From Saccharomonospora glauca K62 (GTDB lineage Bacteria > Actinomycetota > Actinomycetes > Mycobacteriales > Pseudonocardiaceae), in NCBI RefSeq assembly GCF_000243395.2, contig NZ_CM001484.1, positions 3,466,524-3,530,523 on the forward strand: DNA of 64,000 nt, in the 5' to 3' direction. The position numbers and the translations under genes were made by a program. This document shows, piece by piece, positions 44,621-53,900 of this stretch. The notes beneath the pieces are model-generated. The model saw nothing but the letters and a program-made list of their open reading frames with translations. It searched no databases and had not been told where the DNA came from. Numbering within the stretch: position 1 is the stretch's first letter; the number at the start of each line of letters is the position of its first letter.

Positions 44621-45988
44621 ATGCAACTGATGCCGGTCACCGACTCCATGTTCCTCGCCCTCGAAACCAGGGAGCACCCCATGCACGTCGGTGGCCTCGC
44701 GCTGTTCACACCTCCACCGGACACGGGCCCCGACTACCTGAAGTCGCTGCGGAAGGAGCTGCTCACCGACTCCGACGTCCGGGACGTGTTCCGGCTCCGG
44801 CCCGCCACCCCACTGAGCACCCGCGGGTTTTTGTCCTGGGTCGAGGACACCGAGCTGGACCTCGACTACCACTTCCGGCACTCGGCGCTACCCCGGCCGG
44901 GACGTGTCCGCGAACTGCTCGAAGTGACGTCACGCTGGCACAGCACGCCGCTCGACCGGCATCGGCCGCTGTGGGAGATCCACCTCGTCGAAGGGCTCGC
45001 CGACGGCAGATTCGCCGTCTACACCAAGGTGCACCACGCCCTCATGGACGGCGTGTCGGCGTTGCGCCATCTCCAGAGCGTCCTCACCGACGACCCCGAC
45101 GCGCGGGACTGCCCTCCCTTCTGGGGCTCCCGCGAGCCACGGCGGAACCGGGAACGCCCCGGTCCGCACCTGTCCACGTGGTTGCGGAACGGCCGTCGCG
45201 CGCTGGAGGAGTTGGCCGGCATGGCACCGCTCGCCGCCCGCGTGGCTCGCGAGGCGTTCCGGGAACACCGGCTCACCCTGCCGCTGCGGGCGCCGAGGAC
45301 GATGTTCAACGTCCCGGTGGGAGGCGCCCGCCGGTTCGCCGCGCAGTCGTGGGAGCTGGAACGGCTCGGCGCCGTCGCCTCGGCCGCGGGAGTGTCCCGC
45401 AACGACGTGGCACTGGCGATGTGCTCGGCCGCGTTGCGGGCCTACCTGCTCGACCACGACGCCCTGCCCGACGTGCCGCTGGTGGCGATGGTCCCGGTGT
45501 CCCTGCGCCCGCGCGTGAGCGAGGCGACCACGGGCAACCGCACCGGTGCGCTGTTGTGTGACCTCGGCACCCACCTGCCCGATCCCGCCGATCGGCTCGC
45601 GGTGATCCGGCGGTCGATGGCGAACGGCAAACGCCTGTTCGGTGACCTGTCGCCGTGGCAGGCGTTGCTGTTGTCGGCGTTGAACGTCGCCCCGTTCGCC
45701 GCCGCGCCGCTGCCCGGATACGTCACGCACACCCGGCCGGCGTTCAACATCGTGATCTCGAACGTGCCCGGCCCACGCTCGCACCTGTACTGGAACGGCG
45801 CCCGCCTCGACGGCCTCTACCCGGCGTCGGTGCTGCTCGACGGGCTGGCGCTGAACATCACGATGACCACGAGCGGCGACACGCTCGACATCGGCATCAC
45901 GGGCTGCCGCCGCCGCGTGCCGCACCTCCAACGCCTCCTCGCCCACCTGGAGGACGGCCTGAAGTCCCTGGAACACGCGGTGCTGTAA
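44621..45988 (+). CDS. Wax ester synthase/diacylglycerol acyltransferase (WS/DGAT)
   Basis: This 455-residue enzyme transfers acyl groups from acyl-CoA to diacylglycerol or fatty alcohols for storage lipid. The active-site HHALMDG is at residues 138-144. The second family region with MVPVSLRPR and NRTGALLCDLGTHLPDPADRL and the PAFNIVISNVPGP motif are intact. The ATG at 44621 starts MQLMPVTDSMFLALE. It ends 2 nt before the composite inverted repeat at 45991. Confidence 0.95.
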   Translation: MQLMPVTDSMFLALETREHPMHVGGLALFTPPPDTGPDYLKSLRKELLTDSDVRDVFRLRPATPLSTRGFLSWVEDTELDLDYHFRHSALPRPGRVRELLEVTSRWHSTPLDRHRPLWEIHLVEGLADGRFAVYTKVHHALMDGVSALRHLQSVLTDDPDARDCPPFWGSREPRRNRERPGPHLSTWLRNGRRALEELAGMAPLAARVAREAFREHRLTLPLRAPRTMFNVPVGGARRFAAQSWELERLGAVASAAGVSRNDVALAMCSAALRAYLLDHDALPDVPLVAMVPVSLRPRVSEATTGNRTGALLCDLGTHLPDPADRLAVIRRSMANGKRLFGDLSPWQALLLSALNVAPFAAAPLPGYVTHTRPAFNIVISNVPGPRSHLYWNGARLDGLYPASVLLDGLALNITMTTSGDTLDIGITGCRRRVPHLQRLLAHLEDGLKSLEHAVL

Positions 45989-45990
45989 CC

Positions 45991-46124
45991 GCGTGTCCGC
46001 AGATTAGGTACGCGTGTCCGCAGGTTAGGGACGCGTGTTCGCACTTCTCGTACGCGCCGCCGTACGGGAACTGCGAACACGCGTGCGCAGGCTGCGGACA
46101 CGCGTACGCAGCCTGCGGACACGC
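45991..46124. repeat. Composite inverted repeat of 21-bp units (copy 1)
   Basis: Two 64-nt arms (45991-46054 and 46061-46124) with a 6-nt loop CGCCGC. Each arm consists of three units of 21 bp with a constant core ACGCGTGTYCGCA and a variable 8-bp part. Right-arm units are the complement of left-arm ones but with different variable parts, so the cores pair and the variable parts pair only partly. The element fills the whole gap between the convergent WS/DGAT and amidase genes (stops at 45988 and 46128). It probably acts as a bidirectional terminator. A related copy lies at 63280-63470. Confidence 0.85.
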
Positions 46125-46127
46125 CGG

Positions 46128-47507
46128 TCAGTTCCACGGGTTGACTTCTTCGACGAGTTTCGCCACGGCCAGCACCAGGTCGTCGGAATGCCGGGGGCCG
46201 ACGATCTGCAGTCCCACGGGCAGTCCCTCGGAGGTGAACCCGGCGGGCACGGAGACGGCCGGCTGCTGCGTCATGTTGAACGGGTAGGTGAACCGCGTCC
46301 ACTCGGGCCAGCTTCCGTAGCCGCCGCCGGGCGGCACGTCGTGTCCCACCTCGAACGGGACGATCGGCACGGTGGGCGTGAGGAGAACGTCGTAGACCGT
46401 GTGGAACTCTCCCATGTGGATGCCCAACGCGGCCCGTTCGGCGGTGGCCTCCAGGTAGTCGCGCGCGGAGTAGGTCCGGCCACGTTCCCACACCTCGCGC
46501 AGACCGGGGTCGACCTTCTCCTCCGAACCCGGCGGGAACGAGTCGAGCCACTGCGCGGCCCCCGCCGACCACAGCACGCCGAACGCCTCGATCGGGTCGG
46601 TGAAGCCCGGATCGACGTCCTCGACCTCTAGCCCCGCCTCGCTCAGTTTCGCCACCACCGACACGACGACCCTCGCGATCTCCGGATCGACGTCCACGTA
46701 CCCCAGATCGGCCGAGTAGGCCGCCCGCAGCCCCCGTACGTCACGACGCACGGCCTCGCGGTAGGCACCGGGCGGCGGCGGCAGTGCCGACGGATCGCGG
46801 TGGTCGGGCGCGGAGAGCACGTCGAGCAGCAGCGCCACGTCGTCCACGGAGCGAGCGATCGGCCCCGCGTGTGAGAGCGGACCGAACGGGCTCGCCGGAT
46901 ACAGGGGGATACGGCCTCCCGTGGGCTTGAAACCCACCACGCCGCAGAACGCCGCGGGGATGCGCACCGACCCGCCGCCGTCCGTGCCGACGGACACCTC
47001 CCCCATCCCGGTGGCCACCGCCACCGCGCTGCCGCCACTCGACCCGCCGGGGGTCAACGCCGGGTTCCACGGGTTGCGGGTGATGCCGTTCAAGGGGCTG
47101 TCCGTCACGGCCTTCCACCCCAGCTCCGGCGTGGTGGTCTTGCCGAGCAGCACGAGGCCGTTCTCCCGCATCCGGGCGGTGACGGGGCTGTCGACCTCCC
47201 ACTCCTGGTCGCGGTCGATGCACAGCGACCCCCGCAGGGTCGGCCAGCCACGGGTGAGGAACATGTCCTTGATCGACGCGGGAACGCCGTCGAGCCACCC
47301 GATCGGGTTCCCCTCCCGCCACCGCTCCTCGGAATCGCGGGCCGCGTCGAGTGCCGCCTCCGGGTCGACGAGCGTGAACGCCCGGTAGTCGGGGTCGCGT
47401 TCGGTGATCACGTCGAGCGCGGCTCGGGTGGCCTCGACGGGCGACAACTCACCGGACGAGTACGCGGCGACGAGTTCGCTCGCGGTCAGCGGGGACGCTC
47501 TCGACAT
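46128..47507 (-). CDS. Amidase (amidase-signature family)
   Basis: A 459-residue amidase with the Ser-cisSer-Lys triad: Lys in GVPASIKDMFLT, and serines in TPGGSSGGSAVAVATGMGEV and the downstream GTDGGGSVRIPAAFCG. It hydrolyses a C-terminal or linear amide of unknown identity. The ATG at 47507 has GAGGAGA upstream. It starts 41 nt after the D-2-hydroxyacid dehydrogenase stop and should be in that operon, under the ATTGT-type operator at 48554. A role in releasing ammonia from an amide intermediate of the catabolic cluster is inferred. Confidence 0.92.
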   Translation of the reverse strand: MSRASPLTASELVAAYSSGELSPVEATRAALDVITERDPDYRAFTLVDPEAALDAARDSEERWREGNPIGWLDGVPASIKDMFLTRGWPTLRGSLCIDRDQEWEVDSPVTARMRENGLVLLGKTTTPELGWKAVTDSPLNGITRNPWNPALTPGGSSGGSAVAVATGMGEVSVGTDGGGSVRIPAAFCGVVGFKPTGGRIPLYPASPFGPLSHAGPIARSVDDVALLLDVLSAPDHRDPSALPPPPGAYREAVRRDVRGLRAAYSADLGYVDVDPEIARVVVSVVAKLSEAGLEVEDVDPGFTDPIEAFGVLWSAGAAQWLDSFPPGSEEKVDPGLREVWERGRTYSARDYLEATAERAALGIHMGEFHTVYDVLLTPTVPIVPFEVGHDVPPGGGYGSWPEWTRFTYPFNMTQQPAVSVPAGFTSEGLPVGLQIVGPRHSDDLVLAVAKLVEEVNPWN

Positions 47508-47548
47508 GGCTCTCCTCGTACTCGTCGTCGGTGACGGCCGCTCGCGCC

Positions 47549-48526
47549 TCACGGCGTCGAGGGTACGTAACCCAGGCGTTTGTCCACGACGTTGCGCAGG
47601 GGACGGCCCTCGCGCCACCTGGCGAAGTTGTCGGCGAAGACCTCCACGAGCGCGTTGCGCCAGCCCACGAAGTCACCGGACATGTGCGCCGAGATCAAGA
47701 CGTTCTCCATCGTCCACAACGGACTCTCCGGGGGAAGCGGCTCCTGCTCGAACACGTCGAGGGCCGCGCCCGCGAGGTGTCCTTCGCGCAGCGCCGCGAT
47801 CAGGTCCGAGGTCACCACCAACTCGCCCCGACCGACATTGACGAAGCGCGCGCCCGGCCGCATCGCCGCGAACGCGCGGGCGTCGAACATGCCCTTGGTC
47901 CGCTCGGTCAGGGGCGCCACGGCGATCACGACGTCGAAGTGGGGCAGGTGCCGGGTGAGCTCCTCCGACGCCACCACCCGCCCGAAGTCGGGGTCGGCCT
48001 CCCTGGCACGCCGACCGGCCCCGGTGACGCTCATGCCCACGGCGCGCAGCAGGCGAGCGATCGCCCGGCCGATCGGGCCCGTTCCCACGACGAGGGCGGA
48101 GGTACCGGCGACGCGTTCGGTCTCGCGGTGCCGCCACGTACGTCGCTGCTGCAGGCGCAGGGAGCCTGCGAAGTCCTTGGCGAAGGCGATCACCACGCCC
48201 AGGACGTACTCCGCGATCGCGGAGTCGAACACCCCTCGGGAGTTGGTGAGGACGACGTCGCTGTGCCGCAGCTCGGGAAACATCACCGGGTCGACACCCG
48301 CGCTGGCGATGTGCAGCCACCGCAACCGGTCGGCGGCGTGCCACGCGCCGGGAACGGCGCGGGACAGGAAGTCGTAGACGAACAACACGTCGGCCCCCCG
48401 GAGGGCGTCGGGGAGTCCGCCCGCGTCGGCGTACCGAACGGTCGCCACCCGCTCGACGGGGTCCATGTCCGGGGGCCGTCGATCGCCGCACAACACGGCG
48501 ACGACCGGACTTTCCGTGCCACTCAC
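47549..48526 (-). CDS. D-2-hydroxyacid dehydrogenase
   Basis: About 325 residues from GTG 48526. The NAD-binding motif is LVVGTGPIGRAIARLLRA. The catalytic Arg is in ARFVNVGRGELVV, the Glu in the FEQEPLPPESPLW stretch and the His in VLISAHMSGD. It reduces a 2-keto acid or oxidises the D-hydroxy acid. The GTG lies only 6 nt after a -10 TACCGT, so the mRNA is likely leaderless. It is divergent from the first racemase-like gene. Confidence 0.9.
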   Translation of the reverse strand: MSGTESPVVAVLCGDRRPPDMDPVERVATVRYADAGGLPDALRGADVLFVYDFLSRAVPGAWHAADRLRWLHIASAGVDPVMFPELRHSDVVLTNSRGVFDSAIAEYVLGVVIAFAKDFAGSLRLQQRRTWRHRETERVAGTSALVVGTGPIGRAIARLLRAVGMSVTGAGRRAREADPDFGRVVASEELTRHLPHFDVVIAVAPLTERTKGMFDARAFAAMRPGARFVNVGRGELVVTSDLIAALREGHLAGAALDVFEQEPLPPESPLWTMENVLISAHMSGDFVGWRNALVEVFADNFARWREGRPLRNVVDKRLGYVPSTP

Positions 48527-48565
48527 GTTGACACGGTATGGGGAAGTCGTATGATTGTCAACAAT
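48526..48565. promoter_or_regulatory. Overlapping divergent promoters with GntR operator (site 1)
   Basis: Rightward: TTGACA (48528-48533), 16-bp spacer, TATGAT (48550-48555). Leftward: TTGACA (48561-48556), 17-bp spacer, TACCGT (48538-48533), then 6 nt to the GTG. The palindrome ATTGT-CA-ACAAT (48554-48565) covers the rightward -10 edge and the leftward -35, so one bound dimer would block both. The same operator recurs at 49384 and 57826. Confidence 0.8.
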
Positions 48566-48620
48566 CCGAGGAGTCCCCCCGGAGGCCCCTTCATGCATAA
48601 AAGCCGTCGGAGGTCGACCC

Positions 48621-49370
48621 TTGGATTTCGCAGCCCTTGACATCCCTTCGTTCGACGGCCCTCTCGCTCAGCGCGGCATCGGCGTGATCGCGCCCTTCGA
48701 CCTCGCCCTCGAACGCGAGCTGTGGCGCTGGGTTCCCATGGAGGTCTCGCTGCACCTCGCCCGCACGCCCTACGAGCCCGTTCCCGTCAGTCTGGAGATG
48801 GCCCACCTGGTCAGCAACTCGGCGCACCTCGCCGCGGCCACGCGCGACATCCTCCACGTGGAGCCGGAGGTGGTCGCCTACCTGTGCACGTCGGGAAGCT
48901 TCGTGGGCGGGGTCGACACCGAGAAGTCGCTACGCAAGATCATCCGCGACGCGGGCGCGCCCGACGCCGTCACCACGTCGGGGGCGCTCGCCGAGGTGCT
49001 GCGACGCCTGGACCTGCACCGGATCTCGGTGCTCACCCCCTACGACGTCGATCTGACCGAACGGCTGCACGACTTCCTCGCCGAGCTGGGCGTCACCACC
49101 GTGTCCAGCGACCACCTCGGCCTCGGCGGCGGCATCTGGAAGGTCAGCTACCGCACGATCGCCGAGCGCATCCTCTCCGCCGACCACACCGACGCGCAGG
49201 CGATCTTCGTCAGCTGCACGAACCTCCCCACCTACGACCTCATCGAGCCGTTGGAGGAGGCGCTCGGCAAACCGGTGCTCACGGCGAACCAACTCACGAT
49301 GTGGGCCTGCCTGCGCCGGATGGAACTGCCGATCGTGGGCCCCGGCCAGTGGTTGCGCGAAGTGTCCTGA
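48621..49370 (+). CDS. Maleate isomerase/Asp-Glu racemase-superfamily protein 1 (two Cys)
   Basis: A 249-residue protein of the maleate cis-trans isomerase/arylmalonate decarboxylase group. Both catalytic cysteines of maleate isomerase are present: Cys89 in AYLCTSGSFVGG and Cys199 in FVSCTNLPTYDLI. The TTG start at 48621 is supported by GGAGG 7 nt upstream; the open frame continues upstream into the promoter. With both Cys it is probably an isomerase or racemase. It is paralogous to the next gene and of identical length. Confidence 0.85.
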   Translation: MDFAALDIPSFDGPLAQRGIGVIAPFDLALERELWRWVPMEVSLHLARTPYEPVPVSLEMAHLVSNSAHLAAATRDILHVEPEVVAYLCTSGSFVGGVDTEKSLRKIIRDAGAPDAVTTSGALAEVLRRLDLHRISVLTPYDVDLTERLHDFLAELGVTTVSSDHLGLGGGIWKVSYRTIAERILSADHTDAQAIFVSCTNLPTYDLIEPLEEALGKPVLTANQLTMWACLRRMELPIVGPGQWLREVS

Positions 49371-49383
49371 TTTCCCGAGTAGG

Positions 49384-49395
49384 ATTGTCGACAAT
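49384..49395. promoter_or_regulatory. GntR operator (site 2)
   Basis: ATTGTCGACAAT is a perfect 12-bp palindrome, 19 nt before the GTG of the second racemase-like gene, overlapping a TAGGAT -10-like hexamer (49380-49385). It would control that gene and the gntR gene 3 nt behind it, making the regulator autoregulated. Confidence 0.75.
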
Positions 49396-49414
49396 CTGCC
49401 GTAGGAGGTGCCCG

Positions 49415-50164
49415 GTGTCGCCCACCCCGCAGGACAGCACGGCCGTCTCGGTCGGCTTCATCTACCCGGACCACGCCGCCGAGGACGACTATCCCTACGC
49501 CGAGAAGCTGCTGGGTGGCACGGCGCGGCTTCCGGTCGAACACGTCTACGGCATCGATCTCCACGCGATTCCCGAACTGCTCGATCTCGGAAGCCCCGAC
49601 CGGCTCGCGGAAGGAGCCGCCCGACTCGCCGCGCACGACCCCGCGGCGGTGGTGTGGGCGTGTACGAGCGGCAGCTTCGTCTACGGCTGGGAAGGCGCAC
49701 ACGACCAGGTCGAACGGCTCTCCCGCGCCGCGGGCGGGCTCCCGACCTCCAGCACTTCGTTCGCGTTCGTCCGGGCCGCCGAGGCCCTCGGCGTACGCAC
49801 GGTGGCCGTCGCCGCCAGCTATCCGGACGACGTGGCCGAGCTGTTCGTCGACTTCCTCCGACGCGGTGGTGTGGACGTCGTGGGCATGTCGAGTGCCGAT
49901 ATCGTCACGGCGGCCGAGGTCGGTCGACTCTCCCCCGACGACGTGGTGAAGCTGATCGCCGACCGCGACCGTCCGGACGCCGACGCGCTGCTCGTGCCCG
50001 ACACGGCCATGCGCACGCTCGCGCTGATCGAGCTTCTCGAACGGCGGCTCGGCAAACCCGTCCTGACCGCCAACCAGGTGACCGTGTGGGAAGGCCTGCG
50101 TCTCGTCGGTGTCACCCCCACCGTGCCCGGACTGGGCACCCTGTTCCGAAGGAAAGGCACGTAG
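49415..50164 (+). CDS. Maleate isomerase/arylmalonate decarboxylase-like protein 2 (Cys to Asp)
   Basis: A 249-residue paralogue of the preceding gene. Cys83 in VWACTSGSFVYGW is kept, but the second catalytic position is Asp196 (in LLVPDTAMRTLALI), where the paralogue has Cys199; the flanking GKPVLTANQ is the same in both. Loss of the second Cys argues against two-base racemisation and for decarboxylase or cis-trans isomerase-like chemistry, or for a binding role. GTG 49415 has a GTAGGAGG ribosome-binding site. Confidence 0.84.
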   Translation: MSPTPQDSTAVSVGFIYPDHAAEDDYPYAEKLLGGTARLPVEHVYGIDLHAIPELLDLGSPDRLAEGAARLAAHDPAAVVWACTSGSFVYGWEGAHDQVERLSRAAGGLPTSSTSFAFVRAAEALGVRTVAVAASYPDDVAELFVDFLRRGGVDVVGMSSADIVTAAEVGRLSPDDVVKLIADRDRPDADALLVPDTAMRTLALIELLERRLGKPVLTANQVTVWEGLRLVGVTPTVPGLGTLFRRKGT

Positions 50165-50166
50165 CC

Positions 50167-50907
50167 ATGCTGGCCGACATCGAGCCCGTCAACAGGGAGT
50201 CGACGGCGTCGATCATCGCTCGTCAGCTCCGAGACGCGATCATGACCGGTGCCCTCCCGCCGGGCACCCAGCTCGGGGAGGCGGAACTGGCCTCCCGGTT
50301 CGAGGTGTCCCGTGGTCCGCTGCGCGAGGCCATGCAGCGGTTGGTGTCCGAGGGGCTGCTTCGCAGCGAACCGCACCGCGGCCTGTTCGTGATCGACCTG
50401 GGCGCCGACGACGTGCACGACATCTACTGGGCCCGATCGGCCATTGAACGGGCGGCGGCCCAGCGCGTCGTACGCGGACCCGACCGCGACCGGGTCGCCG
50501 ACCTGCTCTCCGACGCGGTCACCGCGATGGCCGAGGCCGACGAGCAGGACGATCCCACCGCGCTCAGCGAGGCCGACCTCGCGTTCCACGAGACCCTCAT
50601 CGCGGCGTCCGGCAGCAGGCGGCTCGTGCGCATGGCCAGCACGCTGCTCATCGAGACCCGGATGTGCCTGTCCGCGCTGCAGAGCACCTACCGGCGGAAC
50701 TACCAGGGTGTCGACGAGCGGATAGCCGAGCACAACCGCATCATCGAGGCACTGCGCGACGGCGACGAGGAGCTCCTGCTCTCGCTGCTGGAGGCGCACA
50801 TGGAGGACGCCGTGCGACGCCTGGCTCCGGACAAGAGCCTGGTCACGCCGCCGGCTCCGAAAGCGACCACCCGGCAGGGACGGCGGCGGACCCGCCCCGC
50901 CGAGTAA
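50167..50907 (+). CDS. GntR/FadR-family transcriptional regulator
   Basis: A 246-residue regulator with an N-terminal winged helix (SIIARQLRDAIMTGALPPGT and LASRFEVSRGPLREAMQRL) and a C-terminal FCD domain (about 80-225) with metal-ligand residues in DLAFHETLIAASGS and EHNRIIEALRDGD; FCD domains bind organic acids. It lies 2 nt after the second racemase-like gene. Its likely target is ATTGTYRACAAT, found at 48554, 49384 and 57826. This is a FadR-type TNGTNNACNA consensus, so autoregulation and control of the whole cluster are expected. Confidence 0.92.
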   Translation: MLADIEPVNRESTASIIARQLRDAIMTGALPPGTQLGEAELASRFEVSRGPLREAMQRLVSEGLLRSEPHRGLFVIDLGADDVHDIYWARSAIERAAAQRVVRGPDRDRVADLLSDAVTAMAEADEQDDPTALSEADLAFHETLIAASGSRRLVRMASTLLIETRMCLSALQSTYRRNYQGVDERIAEHNRIIEALRDGDEELLLSLLEAHMEDAVRRLAPDKSLVTPPAPKATTRQGRRRTRPAE

Positions 50908-50910
50908 CCC

Positions 50911-53900
50911 CTAACCGAGATCCGCGAGCGCGGCGGCCGCCGTCGCGGCGGTCGCGCTGCCCAAGGCGATACCCCAGCCCACCGGCCCCAGCGGGGTGCA
51001 ACCGAAGAACTGGCTCAGCCCCGGCGTCTGGATCACCGCGGCCAGCACGGCCGCAGAGCCGAGGCCGCTCGCGACCACCGACGGGTTGCGGCGGCCGACG
51101 AGCAACGTCTGCCCGAGCTGGGTGCCCACGAGCGCGGCGAGCGCCACGGTGCCCGCCCTCCGCCGCCGCCCGGTGAGCCTGGCCAGCGTCCACGCGGCCG
51201 TCGCCCCGGCCGCGGTCGTGCCCGCGCGCACCCCGATGTCCCGGTAGAGCCGTCTGCCCAGGGAACTCTCCGGACCCTCGCGCAGGGAGTTCTCCACGCT
51301 CGTGTCGTCGGGGCGACGCAGCGCGATCGCCATCGACGGCACCAGATCGGTGAGCATGTTCACCAGCAGCAACTGGCGAGCCCCGAGCGGCGAGCGGCCC
51401 GTCACGAGCGCGCCCAGGACGGTGAACGCGATCTCCCCGAGATTTCCGCCGAGCAGCACGCCGAGCGCCAGCCGCACCGACGCCCACATCGCGCGCCCCT
51501 CCACCAGCGCGGCGATGATCGTTTCGAGTTTGTCGTCGGTGACGACGAGGTCGGCGGCGGCTCGCGCGGCGGGCGTGCCGCGCTCACCCAGGGCGATCCC
51601 GACGTCGGCCAGCCGAATGGCGGGCGCGTCGTTGGCCCCGTCCCCCGTCATCGCCACCGTCCTGCCCAGCGCGCGGTACGCCTGGACGATCCGCACCTTG
51701 TGCGCGGGCGTGCAGCGCGCGATGACGTCGACGTGGGGCAACAGCTCACGCAGCTCGTCCTCGTCGAGCTCGTCGAGCTCCGCCCCCGTGACGATCTTCA
51801 GATCGTTGTGGCCGTTGATCTCCGCGGCGATGGCCCCGCCCGTCACGGGGTGATCGCCGGTCAGCATCACGATCTGCACGCCCGCGTCCCGGAGCCGGGC
51901 CGCGGCGGGCGCCGCGCTGTCCCGCACCGGGTCGGCGATCGCGAGGAAACCTCGGAACGTCAGGCCGCGGACCGAATCGGGGTCCCGCAGGTCGATTGGT
52001 TCGTTGAGGAACCGCTCGGCCACCGCGAGCACACGGTGACCCGACTCGGCCAGGGATCGCAGTCGGCCCGTGAGCCGTTTCCGGGCCCTCCCGCCGAGGT
52101 CGCACCGGGACAGGACCTCCTCGGGAGCTCCCTTAACACTGAGCAGAAGGCCGTCCCGCGTCCGCCCGATGGTCGCGTGGAGACCACGGGAGGACTCGAA
52201 CGGCATCGCCGCGACCTCCTCCCAGCCGGCCGCGCCGGTGGCGGTGGTCAGTCCCAGCCTCACCCCGGCTTCGGCGACCGCCCTGTCGGTGGCGTGCGGG
52301 AGCGTGTCGAGTTCGTCGGCGTGCGGGGTGGCTCGCAACGCCGCCGCGAGCACGGGTCGCAACCTCTCCGGTACGTCCATCGCGGACCGGGTGTGCCCGT
52401 CGTCGACCTCGCTGACGGTGAGCCGCCCCTCCGTGAGGGTTCCCGTCTTGTCGAAGCACAGCACGTCGACGCGCCCGAGTGCCTCGATGCTGCGGGGATT
52501 GCGTACCAGGGCACGATGCTCGGCCAGCCTCCGGGCCGCGGCCAGTTGCGCCGCGCCCACCATGAAGGGCAGTCCCTCCGGGACCGCCGCGACGGCCAGG
52601 TTCACCGCGGTGCTCAGGCTGTCGCGCAACGGCACCCTACGCAGCAGCCCGACTCCCGCCACCGCCGCCGCCGAGCCCGCCGCGAACGGAAGGCTCTTCT
52701 CGGTCAGCTCGGTCAGCCGCGACTCCACCCCCGTGGTGGGCGCGCCCTCGCGCGCGATCGCCATGCTGCGTCCCGCCTCGGTGTCGTTGCCGACGGCCAC
52801 GACCACGGCGGTCGCCCGTCCCGCGGCGACGGTCGTGCCCTCGTACACCATCGAGGAACGCTCCGCGACGTGGGAGGCCACCACGGGAGCGGGGTCCTTG
52901 GCCACGGGCAGCGACTCCCCGGTCAACGATGACTCGTCCAGCTCCAGCCCGTGCGAGTCCACGAGCCTGCAGTCCGCGGGCACCACGTCCCCCGCCGTCA
53001 ACGTCACCAAATCGCCGGGAACGAGTTCCTCGGCGGTGACCACGCGCTCCTCGCCGTCGCGCACGACCGTGGCGCTCACGGCGGAACGGCGCAGCAACTC
53101 GGCCAGCTCCTTCTCGGCACGGACCTGTTGCAGACTGCCTATCAACGCCGAGAGCCCGACCACGGCCACCACGAGCGCGGCGTCCGCCGGGGAGCCCACG
53201 GCGGCAGCCACCGCCGCTCCCCCGGCCATGACGGGGGTGAGCGGATTGGCCAGCTCGGCCACGAACGCGCTTCCCAGCGTCGTACCCCCCACCCGCCTCG
53301 CACTCTTCGCGGCGGCCCTGCGCGCCACTTCCCCGCCGCTCAAACCGCCCTCGCCGCAACCGAGCTGGGCGCGCACCACGGAGACGGGCATCATGTGCCA
53401 CGGTTCGGCCCTGCCCCCGACTCCGAGCCCCTCCGTCCTGCTCGGTTCCCGCAACCGCATGGCCTGCCGACGCGCGTTGAACAACGCGATGGCGGCGCCC
53501 GCGTTGACCGGGCGCAACGCGCGGGTGGTCGGGTTCATGACCCCACCTCTCAGCACGGAGACCGCCCCCACCCCGGACGCCGCCTGGGCGATCCGGATGC
53601 TGTGGGCGGTCACCCGCTTCATCGCACCCACCGCCTCGACCAGCACGGACGCGGTGACGAGGTCGGTCCCCACCAGCACGTGGGCTCCCCACGGCGGGCG
53701 CTCCCCCTTGACGTACACCCCCACCCCGCAGTCGGCCGCGCTCAGCGCTCGCCGCGAGTTGGAGACCACCAACACCCGGTGTCCGCGCTCCTGCAACTCG
53801 CGCACGGTGGCGCGGGGGTCGTCGGTCTCGTACACGGGCAGTCCGCTGCGCCGCGCGGCCACGGTGAGCAGCTCCGTGTTCGGCATCGACTCCGGATGCA

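Noticed and set aside
45991-46124. CRISPR array
   Set aside because: Units are 21 bp, without 30-bp-type spacers, mirrored on both strands and with no cas genes.
48722-50164. 480-codon frame ending in the second racemase-like gene
   Set aside because: The first 230 codons overlap the first racemase-like gene in another frame; the real start is GTG 49415 with a good ribosome-binding site.
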